Shown here: piece by piece, positions 37,394 through 50,811 of the stretch | Numbering within the stretch: the stretch's first letter is position 1 | Layout of the letters: each line of letters starts with the position of its first letter | NCBI RefSeq assembly: GCF_047948215.1 | Contig: NC_134457.1 | Coordinates: forward strand, 89,738,898-89,802,897 | Length of the DNA: 64,000 bases | Direction of reading: 5' to 3' | Origin: Lycorma delicatula | Lineage: Eukaryota > Arthropoda > Insecta > Hemiptera > Fulgoridae | Position numbers and translations under genes: made by a program | The notes under the pieces: model-generated | Told to the model about the DNA's origin: nothing | What the model saw: only the letters and a program-made list of their open reading frames with translations | The model's database searches: none

Positions 37394-40300
37394 CAAATTC
37401 TTACAGGCTAATGATATAAATAGGTTTATTAAATGAAATTGTGGGGACTAGAAAGAGAATCTTGTAAAGCTGCATGAAACCATTCAAATGATTGAATTCA
37501 TATTATTCAAGTAGGCAAGTTTTAGAATATTTAAAACAAATTCTTACAGGCTACTGATATAAATGGGTTAGTTAAATGAAAGTGTTGGGACTAGAAAGAG
37601 AATCTTGTAAAGCTGCATGAAACCATTCAAATGATTGAATTCATATTATTCAAGTAGGCAAGTATTAGAATATTTAAAACAAATTGTTACAGGCTAACGA
37701 TATAAATGGGATATTTAAATGAAAGAGTTGGGACTAGAAAGAGAATCATGTAAAGCTGCATGAAACCATTCAAATGATTGTATTCATATTATTCAAGTAG
37801 GCAAGTTTTAGAATATTTAAAACAAATTCTTACAGGCAAAGATATAAATGTGTTAATTAAATAAAAGAGTTGGGACTAGAAAGAGAATCTTGTAAAGCTG
37901 CATGAAACCATTCAAATGATTGAATTCCTATTATTCAAGTAGGCAAGTTTTAGAATATTTAAAACAAATTCTTACAGGCTACTGATATAAATGGGTTAGT
38001 TAAATGAAAGGGTTCGGACTAGAAAGAGAATATTGCAAAGCTGCATGAAATCATTCAAATGATTGACTGCATATTATTCAAGTAGGCAAGTTTTAGAATA
38101 TTTAAAACAAATTGTTACAGGCTAATGATATAATTAAGTTAGTGTAATGAAAGAGTTAGGACTAGAAAGAGAATCTTGTAAAGCTGCATGAAACCATTCA
38201 AGTGATTGAATTCATATTATTCAAGTAGGCAAGTTTTAGAATATTTAAAACAAATTGTTACAGGCAAAGATATAAATGGGTTAATTAAATAAAAGAGTTG
38301 GGACTAGAAAGAGAATCTTCTAAAGCTGCGTGAAACAAATCAAATGATTGAATTCCTATTATTCAAGTAGGCAAGTTTTAGAATATTTAAAACAAATTCT
38401 TACAGGCTACTGATATAAATGGGTTAGTTAAATGAAAGGGTTCGGACTAGAAAGAGAATATTGCAAAGCTGCATGAAATCATTCAAATGATTGACTTCAT
38501 ATTATTCAAGTAGGCAGGTTTTAGAATATTTAAAACAAATTGTTACAGGCTAATGATATAATTAAGTTAGTTAAATGAAAGAGTTGGGACTAGAAAGAGA
38601 ATCTTGTAAAGCTGCATGAAACCATTCAAATGATTGAATTCATATTATTCAAGTAGGCAAGTTTTAGAATATTTAAAACAAATTGTTACAGGCAAAGATA
38701 TAAATGGGTTAATTAAATAAAAGAGTTGGGACTAGAAAGAGAATCTTGTAAAGCTGCATGAAACCATTCAAATGATTGAATTCATATTATTCAAGTAGGC
38801 AAGTTTTAGAATATTAAAAACAAATTCTTACAGGCTTATGATATAAATAAGTTAATTAAATGAAAGTGTTGGGACTAGAAAGAGAATCTTGTAAAGCTGC
38901 ATGAAACCATTCAAATGATTGAATTCATATTATTCAAGTAGGCAAGTATTAGAATATTTAAAACAAATTGTTACAGGCTAACGATATAAATGGGATATTT
39001 AAATGAAAGAGTTGGGACTAGAAAGAGAATCATGTAAAGCTGCATGAAACCATTCAAATGATTGTATTCATATTATTCAAGTAGGCAAGTTTTAGAATAT
39101 TTAAAACAAATTCTTACAGGCAAAGATATAAATGTGTTAATTAAATAAAAGAGTTGGGACTAGAAAGAGAATCTTGTAAAGCTGCATGAAACCATTCAAA
39201 TGATTGAATTCCTATTATTCAAGTAGGCAAGTTTTAGAATATTTAAAACAAATTCTTACAGGCTACTGATATAAATGGGTTAGTTAAATGAAAGGGTTCG
39301 GACTAGAAAGAGAATATTGCAAAGCTGCATGAAATCATTCAAATGATTGACTGCATATTATTCAAGTAGGCAAGTTTTAGAATATTTAAAACAAATTGTT
39401 ACAGGCTAATGATATAATTAAGGTAGTGTAATGAAAGAGTTGGGACTAGAAAGAGAATCTTGTAAAGCTGCATGAAACCATTCAAGTGATTGAATTCATA
39501 TTATTCAAGTAGGCAAGTTTTAGAATATTTAAAACAAATTGTTACAGGCAAAGATATAAATGGGTTAATTAAATAAAAGAGTTGGGACTAGAAAGAGAAT
39601 CTTCTAAAGCTGCGTGAAACCAATCAAATGATTGAATTCCTATTATTCAAGTAGGCAAGTTTTAGAATATTTAAAACAAATTCTTACAGGCTAATGATAT
39701 AAATAGGTTTATTAAATGAAATTGTGGGGACTAGAAAGAGAATCTTGTAAAGCTGCATGAAACCATTCACATGATTGAATTCATATTATTCAAGTAGGCA
39801 AGTTTTAGAATATTTAAAACAAATTCTTACAGGCTACTGATATAAATGGGTTAGTTAAATGAAAGGGTTCGGACTAGAAAGAGAATATTGCAAAGCTGCA
39901 TGAAATCATTCAAATGATTGACTTCATATTATTCAAGTAGGCAAGTTTTAGAATATTTAAAACAAATTGTTACAGGCTAATGATATAAATAAGTTAGTTA
40001 AATGGAAGAGTTGGGACTAGAAAGAGAATCTTGTAAAGCTGCATGAAACCATTCAAATGATTGAATTCATATTATTCAAGTAGGCAAGTTTTAGAATATT
40101 TAGAACAGATTGTTACAGGCTAACGATATAAATGGGATAATTAAATGAAAGAGTTGGGACTAGAAAGAGAATCTTGTAAAGCTGCATGAAACCATTCAAA
40201 TGATTGTATTCATATTATTCAAGTAGGCAAGTTTTACAATATTTAAAACAAATTGTTACAGGCTAATTATATAAATAAGTTAATTAAATGAAAGCATTGG

Positions 40301-43300
40301 GACTAGAAAGAGAATCTTGTAAAGCTGCATGAAACTATTCAAATAATTGAATTCCTATTATTCAAGTAGGCAAGTTTTAGAATATTTAAAACAAATTGTT
40401 ACAGGCAAAGATATAAATGGGTTAATTAAATAAAAGAGTTGGGACTAGAAAGAGAATCTTGTAAAGCTGCATGAAACCATTCAAATGATTGAATTCATAT
40501 TATTCAAGTAGGCAAGTTTTAGAATATTAAAAACAAATTCTTACAGGCTTATGATATAAATAAGTTAATTAAATGAAAGTGTTGGGACTAGAAAGAGAAT
40601 CTTGTAAAGCTGCATGAAACCATTCAAATGATTGAATTCATATTATTCAAGTAGGCAAGTATTAGAATATTTAAAACAAATTGTTACAGGCTAACGATAT
40701 AAATGGGATATTTAAATGAAAGAGTTGGGACTAGAAAGAGAATCATGTAAAGCTGCATGAAACCATTCAAATGATTGTATTCATATTATTCAAGTAGGCA
40801 AGTTTTAGAATATTTAAAACAAATTCTTACAGGCAAAGATATAAATGTGTTAATTAAATAAAAGAGTTGGGACTAGAAAGAGAATCTTGTAAAGCTGCAT
40901 GAAACCATTCAAATGATTGAATTCCTATTATTCAAGTAGGCAAGTTTTAGAATATTTAAAACAAATTCTTACAGGCTACTGATATAAATGGGTTAGTTAA
41001 ATGAAAGGGTTCGGACTAGAAAGAGAATATTGCAAAGCTGCATGAAATCATTCAAATGATTGACTGCATATTATTCAAGTAGGCAAGTTTTAGAATATTT
41101 AAAACAAATTGTTACAGGCTAATGATATAATTAAGTTAGTGTAATGAAAGAGTTGGGACTAGAAAGAGAATCTTGTAAAGCTGCATGAAACCATTCAAGT
41201 GATTGAATTCATATTATTCAAGTAGGCAAGTTTTAGAATATTTAAAACAAATTGTTACAGGCAAAGATATAAATGGGTTAATTAAATAAAAGAGTTGGGA
41301 CTAGAAAGAGAATCTTCTAAAGCTGCGTGAAACCAATCAAATGATTGAATTCTTATTATTCAAGTAGGCAAGTTTTAGAATATTTAAAACAAATTCTTAC
41401 AGGCTAATGATATAAATAGGTTTATTAAATGAAATTGTGGGGACTAGAAAGAGAATCTTGTAAAGCTGCATGAAACCATTCACATGATTGAATTCATATT
41501 ATTCAAGTAGGCAAGTTTTAGAATATTTAAAACAAATTCTTACAGGCTACTGATATAAATGGGTTAGTTAAATGAAAGGGTTCGGACTAGAAAGAGAATA
41601 TTGCAAAGCTGCATGAAATCATTCAAATGATTGACTTCATATTATTCAAGTAGGCAAGTTTTAGAATATTTAAAACAAATTGTTACAGGCTAATGATATA
41701 AATAAGTTAGTTAAATGGAAGAGTTGGGACTAGAAAGAGAATCTTGTAAAGCTGCATGAAACCATTCAAATGATTGAATTCATATTATTCAAGTAGGCAA
41801 GTTTTAGAATATTTAGAACAGATTGTTACAGGCTAACGATATAAATGGGATAATTAAATGAAAGAGTTGGGACTAGAAAGAGAATCTTGTAAAGCTGCAT
41901 GAAACCATTCAAATGATTGTATTCATATTATTCAAGTAGGCAAGTTTTACAATATTTAAAACAAATTGTTACAGGCTAATTATATAAATAAGTTAATTAA
42001 ATGAAAGCATTGGGACTAGAAAGAGAATCTTGTAAAGCTGCATGAAACTATTCAAATGATTGAATTCATATTATTCAAGTAGGCAAGTTTTAGAATATTT
42101 AAAACAAATTGTTACAGGCTAATGATATAAATAAGTTAATTAAATGAAAGGGTTCGGACTAGAAAGAGAATATTGCAAAGCTGCATGAAATCATTCAAAT
42201 GATTGACTTCATATTATTCAAGTAGGCAAGTTTTAGAATATTAAAAACAAATTCTTACAGGCTAATGATATAATTAAGTTAGTTAAATGAAAGAGTTGGG
42301 ACTAGAAAGAGAATCTTGTAAAGCTGCATGAAACCATTCAAATGATTGAATTCATATTATTCAAGTAGGCAAGTTTTAGAATATTTAAAACAAATTGTTA
42401 CAGGCAAAGATATAAATGGGTTAATTAAATAAAAGAGTTGGGACTAGAAAGAGAATCTTGTAAAGCTGCATGAAACCATTCAAATGATTGAATTCATATT
42501 ATTCAAGTAGGCAAGTTTTAGAATATTAAAAACAAATTCTTACAGGCTTATGATATAAATAAGTTAATTAAATGAAAGTGTTGGGACTAGAAAGAGAATC
42601 TTGTAAAGCTGCATGAAACCATTCAAATGATTGAATTCATATTATTCAAGTAGGCAAGTATTAGAATATTTAAAACAAATTGTTACAGGCTAACGATATA
42701 AATGGGATATTTAAATGAAAGAGTTGGGACTAGAAAGAGAATCATGTAAAGCTGCATGAAACCATTCAAATGATTGTATTCATATTATTCAAGTAGGCAA
42801 GTTTTAGAATATTTAAAACAAATTCTTACAGGCAAAGATATAAATGGGTTAATTAAATAAAAGAGTTGGGACTAGAAAGAGAATCTTCTAAAGCTGCGTG
42901 AAACCATTCACATGATTGAATTCATATTATTCAAGTAGGCAAGTTTTAGAATATTTAAAACAAATTCTTACAGGCTACTGATATAAATGGGTTAGTTAAA
43001 TGAAAGGGTTCGGACTAGAAAGAGAATATTGCAAAGCTGCATGAAATCATTCAAATGATTGACTTCATATTATTCAAGTAGGCAAGTTTTAGAATATTTA
43101 AAACAAATTGTTACAGGCTAATGATATAAATAAGTTAGTTAAATGGAAGAGTTGGGACTAGAAAGAGAATCTTGTAAAGCTGCATGAAACCATTCAAATG
43201 ATTGAATTCATATTATTCAAGTAGGCAAGTTTTAGAATATTTAGAACAGATTGTTACAGGCTAACGATATAAATGGGATAATTAAATGAAAGAGTTGGGA

Positions 43301-43818
43301 CTAGAAAGAGAATCTTGTAAAGCTGCATGAAACCATTCAAATGATTGTATTCATATTATTCAAGTAGGCAAGTTTTACAATATTTAAAACAAATTGTTAC
43401 AGGCTAATTATATAAATAAGTTAATTAAATGAAAGCATTGGGACTAGAAAGAGAATCTTGTAAAGCTGCATGAAACTATTCAAATAATTGAATTCCTATT
43501 ATTCAAGTAGGCAAGTTTTAGAATATTTAAAACAAATTCTTACAGGCTACTGATATAAATGGGTTAGTTAAATGAAAGGGTTCGGACTAGAAAGAGAATA
43601 TTGCAAAGCTGCATGAAATCATTCAAATGATTGACTTCATATTATTCAAGTAGGCAAGTTTTAGAATATTTAAAACAAATTGTTACAGGCTAATGATATA
43701 ATTAAGTTAGTTAAATGAAAGAGTTGGGACTAGAAAGAGAATCTTGTAAAGCTGCATGAAACCATTCAAGTGATTGAATTCATATTATTCAAGTAGGCAA
43801 GTTTTAGAATATTTAAAA
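37394..43818. repeat. 45-monomer HOR unit, 6425 bp
   Basis: Order: A' E/I C H2 E F2 H E F, then two copies of H I C H2 E F2 H A' E J B K, then L F H I C Hx E J B K/H E F. From about 35840 to 42360 the sequence recurs at an offset of 6425 bp, up to about 48785. Tags shared at that offset include aaggtag at 39420 and 45845 and ttctta at 41350 and 47775. Length equals 45 x 143 minus 10. Confidence 0.92.
38679..42104. repeat. Tandem 12-monomer HOR, 1713-bp period (first pair)
   Basis: H I C H2 E F2 H A' E J B K at 38679-40391 and again at 40392-42104, each 1713 bp. The first copy ends in the K/H chimera (ataattgaattcct) and the second in an ordinary K (gaattcat) followed by L. The second copy's H has ttcttatt where the first has ttcctatt. 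Confidence 0.9.
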
Positions 43819-46800
43819 CAAATTCTTACAGGCTAATGATATAAATAGGTTTATTAAATGAAATTGTGGGGACTAGAAAGAGAATCTTGTAAAGCTGCAT
43901 GAAACCATTCAAATGATTGAATTCATATTATTCAAGTAGGCAAGTTTTAGAATATTTAAAACAAATTCTTACAGGCTACTGATATAAATGGGTTAGTTAA
44001 ATGAAAGTGTTGGGACTAGAAAGAGAATCTTGTAAAGCTGCATGAAACCATTCAAATGATTGAATTCATATTATTCAAGTAGGCAAGTATTAGAATATTT
44101 AAAACAAATTGTTACAGGCTAACGATATAAATGGGATATTTAAATGAAAGAGTTGGGACTAGAAAGAGAATCATGTAAAGCTGCATGAAACCATTCAAAT
44201 GATTGTATTCATATTATTCAAGTAGGCAAGTTTTAGAATATTTAAAACAAATTCTTACAGGCAAAGATATAAATGTGTTAATTAAATAAAAGAGTTGGGA
44301 CTAGAAAGAGAATCTTGTAAAGCTGCATGAAACCATTCAAATGATTGAATTCCTATTATTCAAGTAGGCAAGTTTTAGAATATTTAAAACAAATTCTTAC
44401 AGGCTACTGATATAAATGGGTTAGTTAAATGAAAGGGTTCGGACTAGAAAGAGAATATTGCAAAGCTGCATGAAATCATTCAAATGATTGACTGCATATT
44501 ATTCAAGTAGGCAAGTTTTAGAATATTTAAAACAAATTGTTACAGGCTAATGATATAATTAAGTTAGTGTAATGAAAGAGTTGGGACTAGAAAGAGAATC
44601 TTGTAAAGCTGCATGAAACCATTCAAGTGATTGAATTCATATTATTCAAGTAGGCAAGTTTTAGAATATTTAAAACAAATTGTTACAGGCAAAGATATAA
44701 ATGGGTTAATTAAATAAAAGAGTTGGGACTAGAAAGAGAATCTTCTAAAGCTGCGTGAAACCAATCAAATGATTGAATTCCTATTATTCAAGTAGGCAAG
44801 TTTTAGAATATTTAAAACAAATTCTTACAGGCTACTGATATAAATGGGTTAGTTAAATGAAAGGGTTCGGACTAGAAAGAGAATATTGCAAAGCTGCATG
44901 AAATCATTCAAATGATTGACTTCATATTATTCAAGTAGGCAGGTTTTAGAATATTTAAAACAAATTGTTACAGGCTAATGATATAATTAAGTTAGTTAAA
45001 TGAAAGAGTTGGGACTAGAAAGAGAATCTTGTAAAGCTGCATGAAACCATTCAAATGATTGAATTCATATTATTCAAGTAGGCAAGTTTTAGAATATTTA
45101 AAACAAATTGTTACAGGCAAAGATATAAATGGGTTAATTAAATAAAAGAGTTGGGACTAGAAAGAGAATCTTGTAAAGCTGCATGAAACCATTCAAATGA
45201 TTGAATTCATATTATTCAAGTAGGCAAGTTTTAGAATATTAAAAACAAATTCTTACAGGCTTATGATATAAATAAGTTAATTAAATGAAAGTGTTGGGAC
45301 TAGAAAGAGAATCTTGTAAAGCTGCATGAAACCATTCAAATGATTGAATTCATATTATTCAAGTAGGCAAGTATTAGAATATTTAAAACAAATTGTTACA
45401 GGCTAACGATATAAATGGGATATTTAAATGAAAGAGTTGGGACTAGAAAGAGAATCATGTAAAGCTGCATGAAACCATTCAAATGATTGTATTCATATTA
45501 TTCAAGTAGGCAAGTTTTAGAATATTTAAAACAAATTCTTACAGGCAAAGATATAAATGTGTTAATTAAATAAAAGAGTTGGGACTAGAAAGAGAATCTT
45601 GTAAAGCTGCATGAAACCATTCAAATGATTGAATTCCTATTATTCAAGTAGGCAAGTTTTAGAATATTTAAAACAAATTCTTACAGGCTACTGATATAAA
45701 TGGGTTAGTTAAATGAAAGGGTTCGGACTAGAAAGAGAATATTGCAAAGCTGCATGAAATCATTCAAATGATTGACTGCATATTATTCAAGTAGGCAAGT
45801 TTTAGAATATTTAAAACAAATTGTTACAGGCTAATGATATAATTAAGGTAGTGTAATGAAAGAGTTGGGACTAGAAAGAGAATCTTGTAAAGCTGCATGA
45901 AACCATTCAAGTGATTGAATTCATATTATTCAAGTAGGCAAGTTTTAGAATATTTAAAACAAATTGTTACAGGCAAAGATATAAATGGGTTAATTAAATA
46001 AAAGAGTTGGGACTAGAAAGAGAATCTTCTAAAGCTGCGTGAAACCAATCAAATGATTGAATTCCTATTATTCAAGTAGGCAAGTTTTAGAATATTTAAA
46101 ACAAATTCTTACAGGCTAATGATATAAATAGGTTTATTAAATGAAATTGTGGGGACTAGAAAGAGAATCTTGTAAAGCTGCATGAAACCATTCACATGAT
46201 TGAATTCATATTATTCAAGTAGGCAAGTTTTAGAATATTTAAAACAAATTCTTACAGGCTACTGATATAAATGGGTTAGTTAAATGAAAGGGTTCGGACT
46301 AGAAAGAGAATATTGCAAAGCTGCATGAAATCATTCAAATGATTGACTTCATATTATTCAAGTAGGCAAGTTTTAGAATATTTAAAACAAATTGTTACAG
46401 GCTAATGATATAAATAAGTTAGTTAAATGGAAGAGTTGGGACTAGAAAGAGAATCTTGTAAAGCTGCATGAAACCATTCAAATGATTGAATTCATATTAT
46501 TCAAGTAGGCAAGTTTTAGAATATTTAGAACAGATTGTTACAGGCTAACGATATAAATGGGATAATTAAATGAAAGAGTTGGGACTAGAAAGAGAATCTT
46601 GTAAAGCTGCATGAAACCATTCAAATGATTGTATTCATATTATTCAAGTAGGCAAGTTTTACAATATTTAAAACAAATTGTTACAGGCTAATTATATAAA
46701 TAAGTTAATTAAATGAAAGCATTGGGACTAGAAAGAGAATCTTGTAAAGCTGCATGAAACTATTCAAATAATTGAATTCCTATTATTCAAGTAGGCAAGT

Positions 46801-47957
46801 TTTAGAATATTTAAAACAAATTGTTACAGGCAAAGATATAAATGGGTTAATTAAATAAAAGAGTTGGGACTAGAAAGAGAATCTTGTAAAGCTGCATGAA
46901 ACCATTCAAATGATTGAATTCATATTATTCAAGTAGGCAAGTTTTAGAATATTAAAAACAAATTCTTACAGGCTTATGATATAAATAAGTTAATTAAATG
47001 AAAGTGTTGGGACTAGAAAGAGAATCTTGTAAAGCTGCATGAAACCATTCAAATGATTGAATTCATATTATCCAAGTAGGCAAGTATTAGAATATTTAAA
47101 ACAAATTGTTACAGGCTAACGATATAAATGGGATATTTAAATGAAAGAGTTGGGACTAGAAAGAGAATCATGTAAAGCTGCATGAAACCATTCAAATGAT
47201 TGTATTCATATTATTCAAGTAGGCAAGTTTTAGAATATTTAAAACAAATTCTTACAGGCAAAGATATAAATGTGTTAATTAAATAAAAGAGTTGGGACTA
47301 GAAAGAGAATCTTGTAAAGCTGCATGAAACCATTCAAATGATTGAATTCCTATTATTCAAGTAGGCAAGTTTTAGAATATTTAAAACAAATTCTTACAGG
47401 CTACTGATATAAATGGGTTAGTTAAATGAAAGGGTTCGGACTAGAAAGAGAATATTGCAAAGCTGCATGAAATCATTCAAATGATTGACTGCATATTATT
47501 CAAGTAGGCAAGTTTTAGAATATTTAAAACAAATTGTTACAGGCTAATGATATAATTAAGTTAGTGTAATGAAAGAGTTGGGACTAGAAAGAGAATCTTG
47601 TAAAGCTGCATGAAACCATTCAAGTGATTGAATTCATATTATTCAAGTAGGCAAGTTTTAGAATATTTAAAACAAATTGTTACAGGCAAAGATATAAATG
47701 GGTTAATTAAATAAAAGAGTTGGGACTAGAAAGAGAATCTTCTAAAGCTGCGTGAAACCAATCAAATGATTGAATTCTTATTATTCAAGTAGGCAAGTTT
47801 TAGAATATTTAAAACAAATTCTTACAGGCTAATGATATAAATAGGTTTATTAAATGAAATTGTGGGGACTAGAAAGAGAATCTTGTAAAGCTGCATGAAA
47901 CCATTCACATGATTGAATTCATATTATTCAAGTAGGCAAGTTTTAGAATATTTAAAA
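43819..47957. repeat. Second copy of the 6425-bp unit, left part
   Basis: A' E/I C H2 E F2 H E F, then H I C H2 E F2 H A' E J B K/H, then H I C H2 E F2 H A'. It parallels 37394-41532 at a 6425-bp offset. Differences include gttggg here versus gttagg in the first F2, gaaaccaat versus gaaacaaat, and a private tccaag near 47071. The match continues to about 48785, where the tail of F switches to the taagcaggc type. Confidence 0.9.
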
Positions 47958-48529
47958 CAAATTCTTACAGGCTACTGATATAAATGGGTTAGTTAAATGA
48001 AAGGGTTCGGACTAGAAAGAGAATATTGCAAAGCTGCATGAAATCATTCAAATGATTGACTTCATATTATTCAAGTAGGCAAGTTTTAGAATATTTAAAA
48101 CAAATTGTTACAGGCTAATGATATAAATAAGTTAGTTAAATGGAAGAGTTGGGACTAGAAAGAGAATCTTGTAAAGCTGCATGAAACCATTCAAATGATT
48201 GAATTCATATTATTCAAGTAGGCAAGTTTTAGAATATTTAGAACAGATTGTTACAGGCTAACGATATAAATGGGATAATTAAATGAAAGAGTTGGGACTA
48301 GAAAGAGAATCTTGTAAAGCTGCATGAAACCATTCAAATGATTGTATTCATATTATTCAAGTAGGCAAGTTTTACAATATTTAAAACAAATTGTTACAGG
48401 CTAATTATATAAATAAGTTAATTAAATGAAAGCATTGGGACTAGAAAGAGAATCTTGTAAAGCTGCATGAAACTATTCAAATGATTGAATTCATATTATT
48501 CAAGTAGGCAAGTTTTAGAATATTTAAAA
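45104..48529. repeat. Tandem 12-monomer HOR, 1713-bp period (second pair)
   Basis: H I C H2 E F2 H A' E J B K/H at 45104-46816 and H I C H2 E F2 H A' E J B K at 46817-48529. It is the duplicate of the pair at 38679-42104, carrying the same tags (aaggtag in the first copy, ttctta in the second), so the 12-mer duplication is older than the 6425-bp duplication. Confidence 0.9.
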
Positions 48530-49528
48530 CAAATTGTTACAGGCTAATGATATAAATAAGTTAATTAAATGAAAGGGTTCGGACTAGAAAGAGAATATTG
48601 CAAAGCTGCATGAAATCATTCAAATGATTGACTTCATATTATTCAAGTAGGCAAGTTTTAGAATATTAAAAACAAATTCTTACAGGCTAATGATATAATT
48701 AAGTTAGTTAAATGAAAGAGTTGGGACTAGAAAGAGAATCTTGTAAAGCTGCATGAAACCATTCAAATGATTGAATTCATATTATTTAAGCAGGCAAGTT
48801 TTAGAATATTTAAAACAAATTGTTACAGCCAAAGATATAAATGGGTTAATTAAATAAAAGAGTTGGGACTAGAAAGAGAATCTTGTAAAGCTGCATGAAA
48901 CCATTCAAATGATTGAATTCCTATTATTCAAGTAGGCAAGTTTTAGAATATTTAAAACAAATTCTTACAGGCACTGATATAAATGGGTTAGTTAAATGAA
49001 AGGGTTCGGACTAGAAAGAGAATATTGCAAAGCTGCATGAAATCATTCAAATGATTGACTTCATATTATTCAAGTAGGCAAGTTTTAGAATATTTAAAAC
49101 AAATTGTTACAGGCTAATGATATAAATAAGTTAGTTAAATGGAAGAGTTGGGACTAGAAAGAGAATCTTGTAAAGCTGCATGAAACCATTCAAATGATTG
49201 AATTCATATTATTCAAGTAGGCAAGTTTTAGAATATTTAGAACAGATTGTTACAGGCTAACGATATAAATGGGATAATTAAATGAAAGAGTTGGGACTAG
49301 AAAGAGAATCTTGTAAAGCTGCATGAAACCATTCAAATGATTGTATTCATATTATTCAAGTAGGCAAGTTTTACAATATTTAAAACAAATTGTTACAGGC
49401 TAATTATATAAATAAGTTAATTAAATGAAAGCATTGGGACTAGAAAGAGAATCTTGTAAAGCTGCATGAAACTATTCAAATGATTGAATTCATATTATTC
49501 AAGTAGGCAAGTTTTAGAATATTTAAAA

Positions 49529-49669
49529 AAATTGTTACAGGCTAATGATATAAATAAGTTAATTAAATGAAAGAGTTGGGACTAGAAAGAAAATCTCCTA
49601 AAGCTGAATGAAACCATTCAAATGATTGAATTCATATTATTCAAATGGCAAGTTTTAGAATATGTAAAA
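49529..49669. repeat. Chimeric monomer M/N2, 141 bp
   Basis: The head and centre are M (short junction, aatctcctaaagctgaatg) and the tail is N2 (attcaaatggc, aatatgtaaaac). In the fuller arrangement M N N2 O (5141-5710), two more monomers are present, so this is a two-monomer deletion. The identical chimera is at 52383-52523. Confidence 0.85.
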
Positions 49670-50811
49670 CAAATTGTTACAGGCTAATGATATAAATAGG
49701 TTTATTAAATGAAATTGTTGGGACTAGAAAGAGAATCTTGTAAAGCTGCATGAAACCTTTCAAATGATTGAATTCATATTATTCAAGTTGGCAAGTTTTA
49801 GAATATTTAAAACAAATTGTTACAGGCAAAGATATAAATGGGATAATTAAATGAAAGAGTTGGGACTAGAAAGAGAATCTTGTAAAGCTGCATGAAACCA
49901 TTCAAATGATTGAATTCATATTATTCAAGTAGGCAAGTTTTAGAATATTTAAAACAAATTGTTACAGGCTAATTATATAAATAAGTTAATTAAATGAAAG
50001 CATTGGGACTAGAAAGAGAATCTTGTAAAGCTACATGAAACCATTCAAATGATTGAATTCATATTATTCAAGTAGGCAATTTTTAGAATATTTAAAACAA
50101 ATTGTTACACGCTTAAGATATAAATGGGAAAATTAAATGAAAGAGTTGGGACTAGAAAGAGAATCTTTTAAAGCTGCATGAAACCATTCAAATGATTAAA
50201 TTCCTATTATTCAAGTAGGCAAGTTTTAGAATATTTAAAACAAATTCTTACAGGCTAATGATATAAATAGGTTTATTAAATGAAAGTGTTGGGACTAGAA
50301 AGAGAATATTGCAAAGCTGCATGAAATCATTCAAATGATTGTAATCATATTATTCAAGTAGGCAAGTTTTAGAATATTAAAAACAAATTCTTACAGGCTA
50401 ATGATATAAATAAGTTAATTAAATGAAAGTGTTGGGACTAGAAAGAGAATCTTGTAAAGCTGCATGAAACCATTCAAATGATTGAATTCATATTATTCAA
50501 GTAGGCAAGTTTTAGAATATTTAAAACAAATTGTTACAGGCAAAGATAAAAATGGGTTAATTAAATGAAAGGTTTGGGACTAGAAACAGAATATTGTAAA
50601 GCTGCATGAAATCATTCAAATGATTGAATTCATATTATTCAAGTAGGCAAGTTATAGAATATTTAAAACAAATTGTTACACGCTTAACATATAAATGGGA
50701 AAATTAAATGAAAGAGTTGGGACTAGAAAGAGAATCTTTTAAAGCTGCATGAAACCATTCAAATGATTAAATTCCTATTATTCAAGTAGGCAAGTTTTAG
50801 AATATTTAAAA
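49670..50811. repeat. Eight-monomer cassette, copy 3
   Basis: O P K Q R S T Q2 in 1142 bp. S reads ttaattaaatg, unlike copies 1 and 2. It is followed by E J B K instead of the R2 F H that follows copies 1, 2 and 4. Confidence 0.9.

Larger units (their letters stand above)
47958..50811. repeat. 20-monomer HOR unit, 2854 bp, copy 1
   Basis: Order: E J B K L F H E J B K M/N2 O P K Q R S T Q2. It joins the 7-monomer F H E J B K L module (with the ggcactg deletion at 48958) to the divergent cassette. The next copy begins at 50812. The first monomers overlap the end of the 6425-bp repeat, so this unit grew at the edge of the homogenised region. Confidence 0.9.

Noticed and set aside
26307..38660. 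Assembly duplication as sole cause of the 6138-bp repeat
   Set aside because: The copies differ at scattered single bases (for example 31857, 32198, 32601, 36843) and differ in neighbouring structure, which fits real tandem copies better. It cannot be fully excluded without reads.
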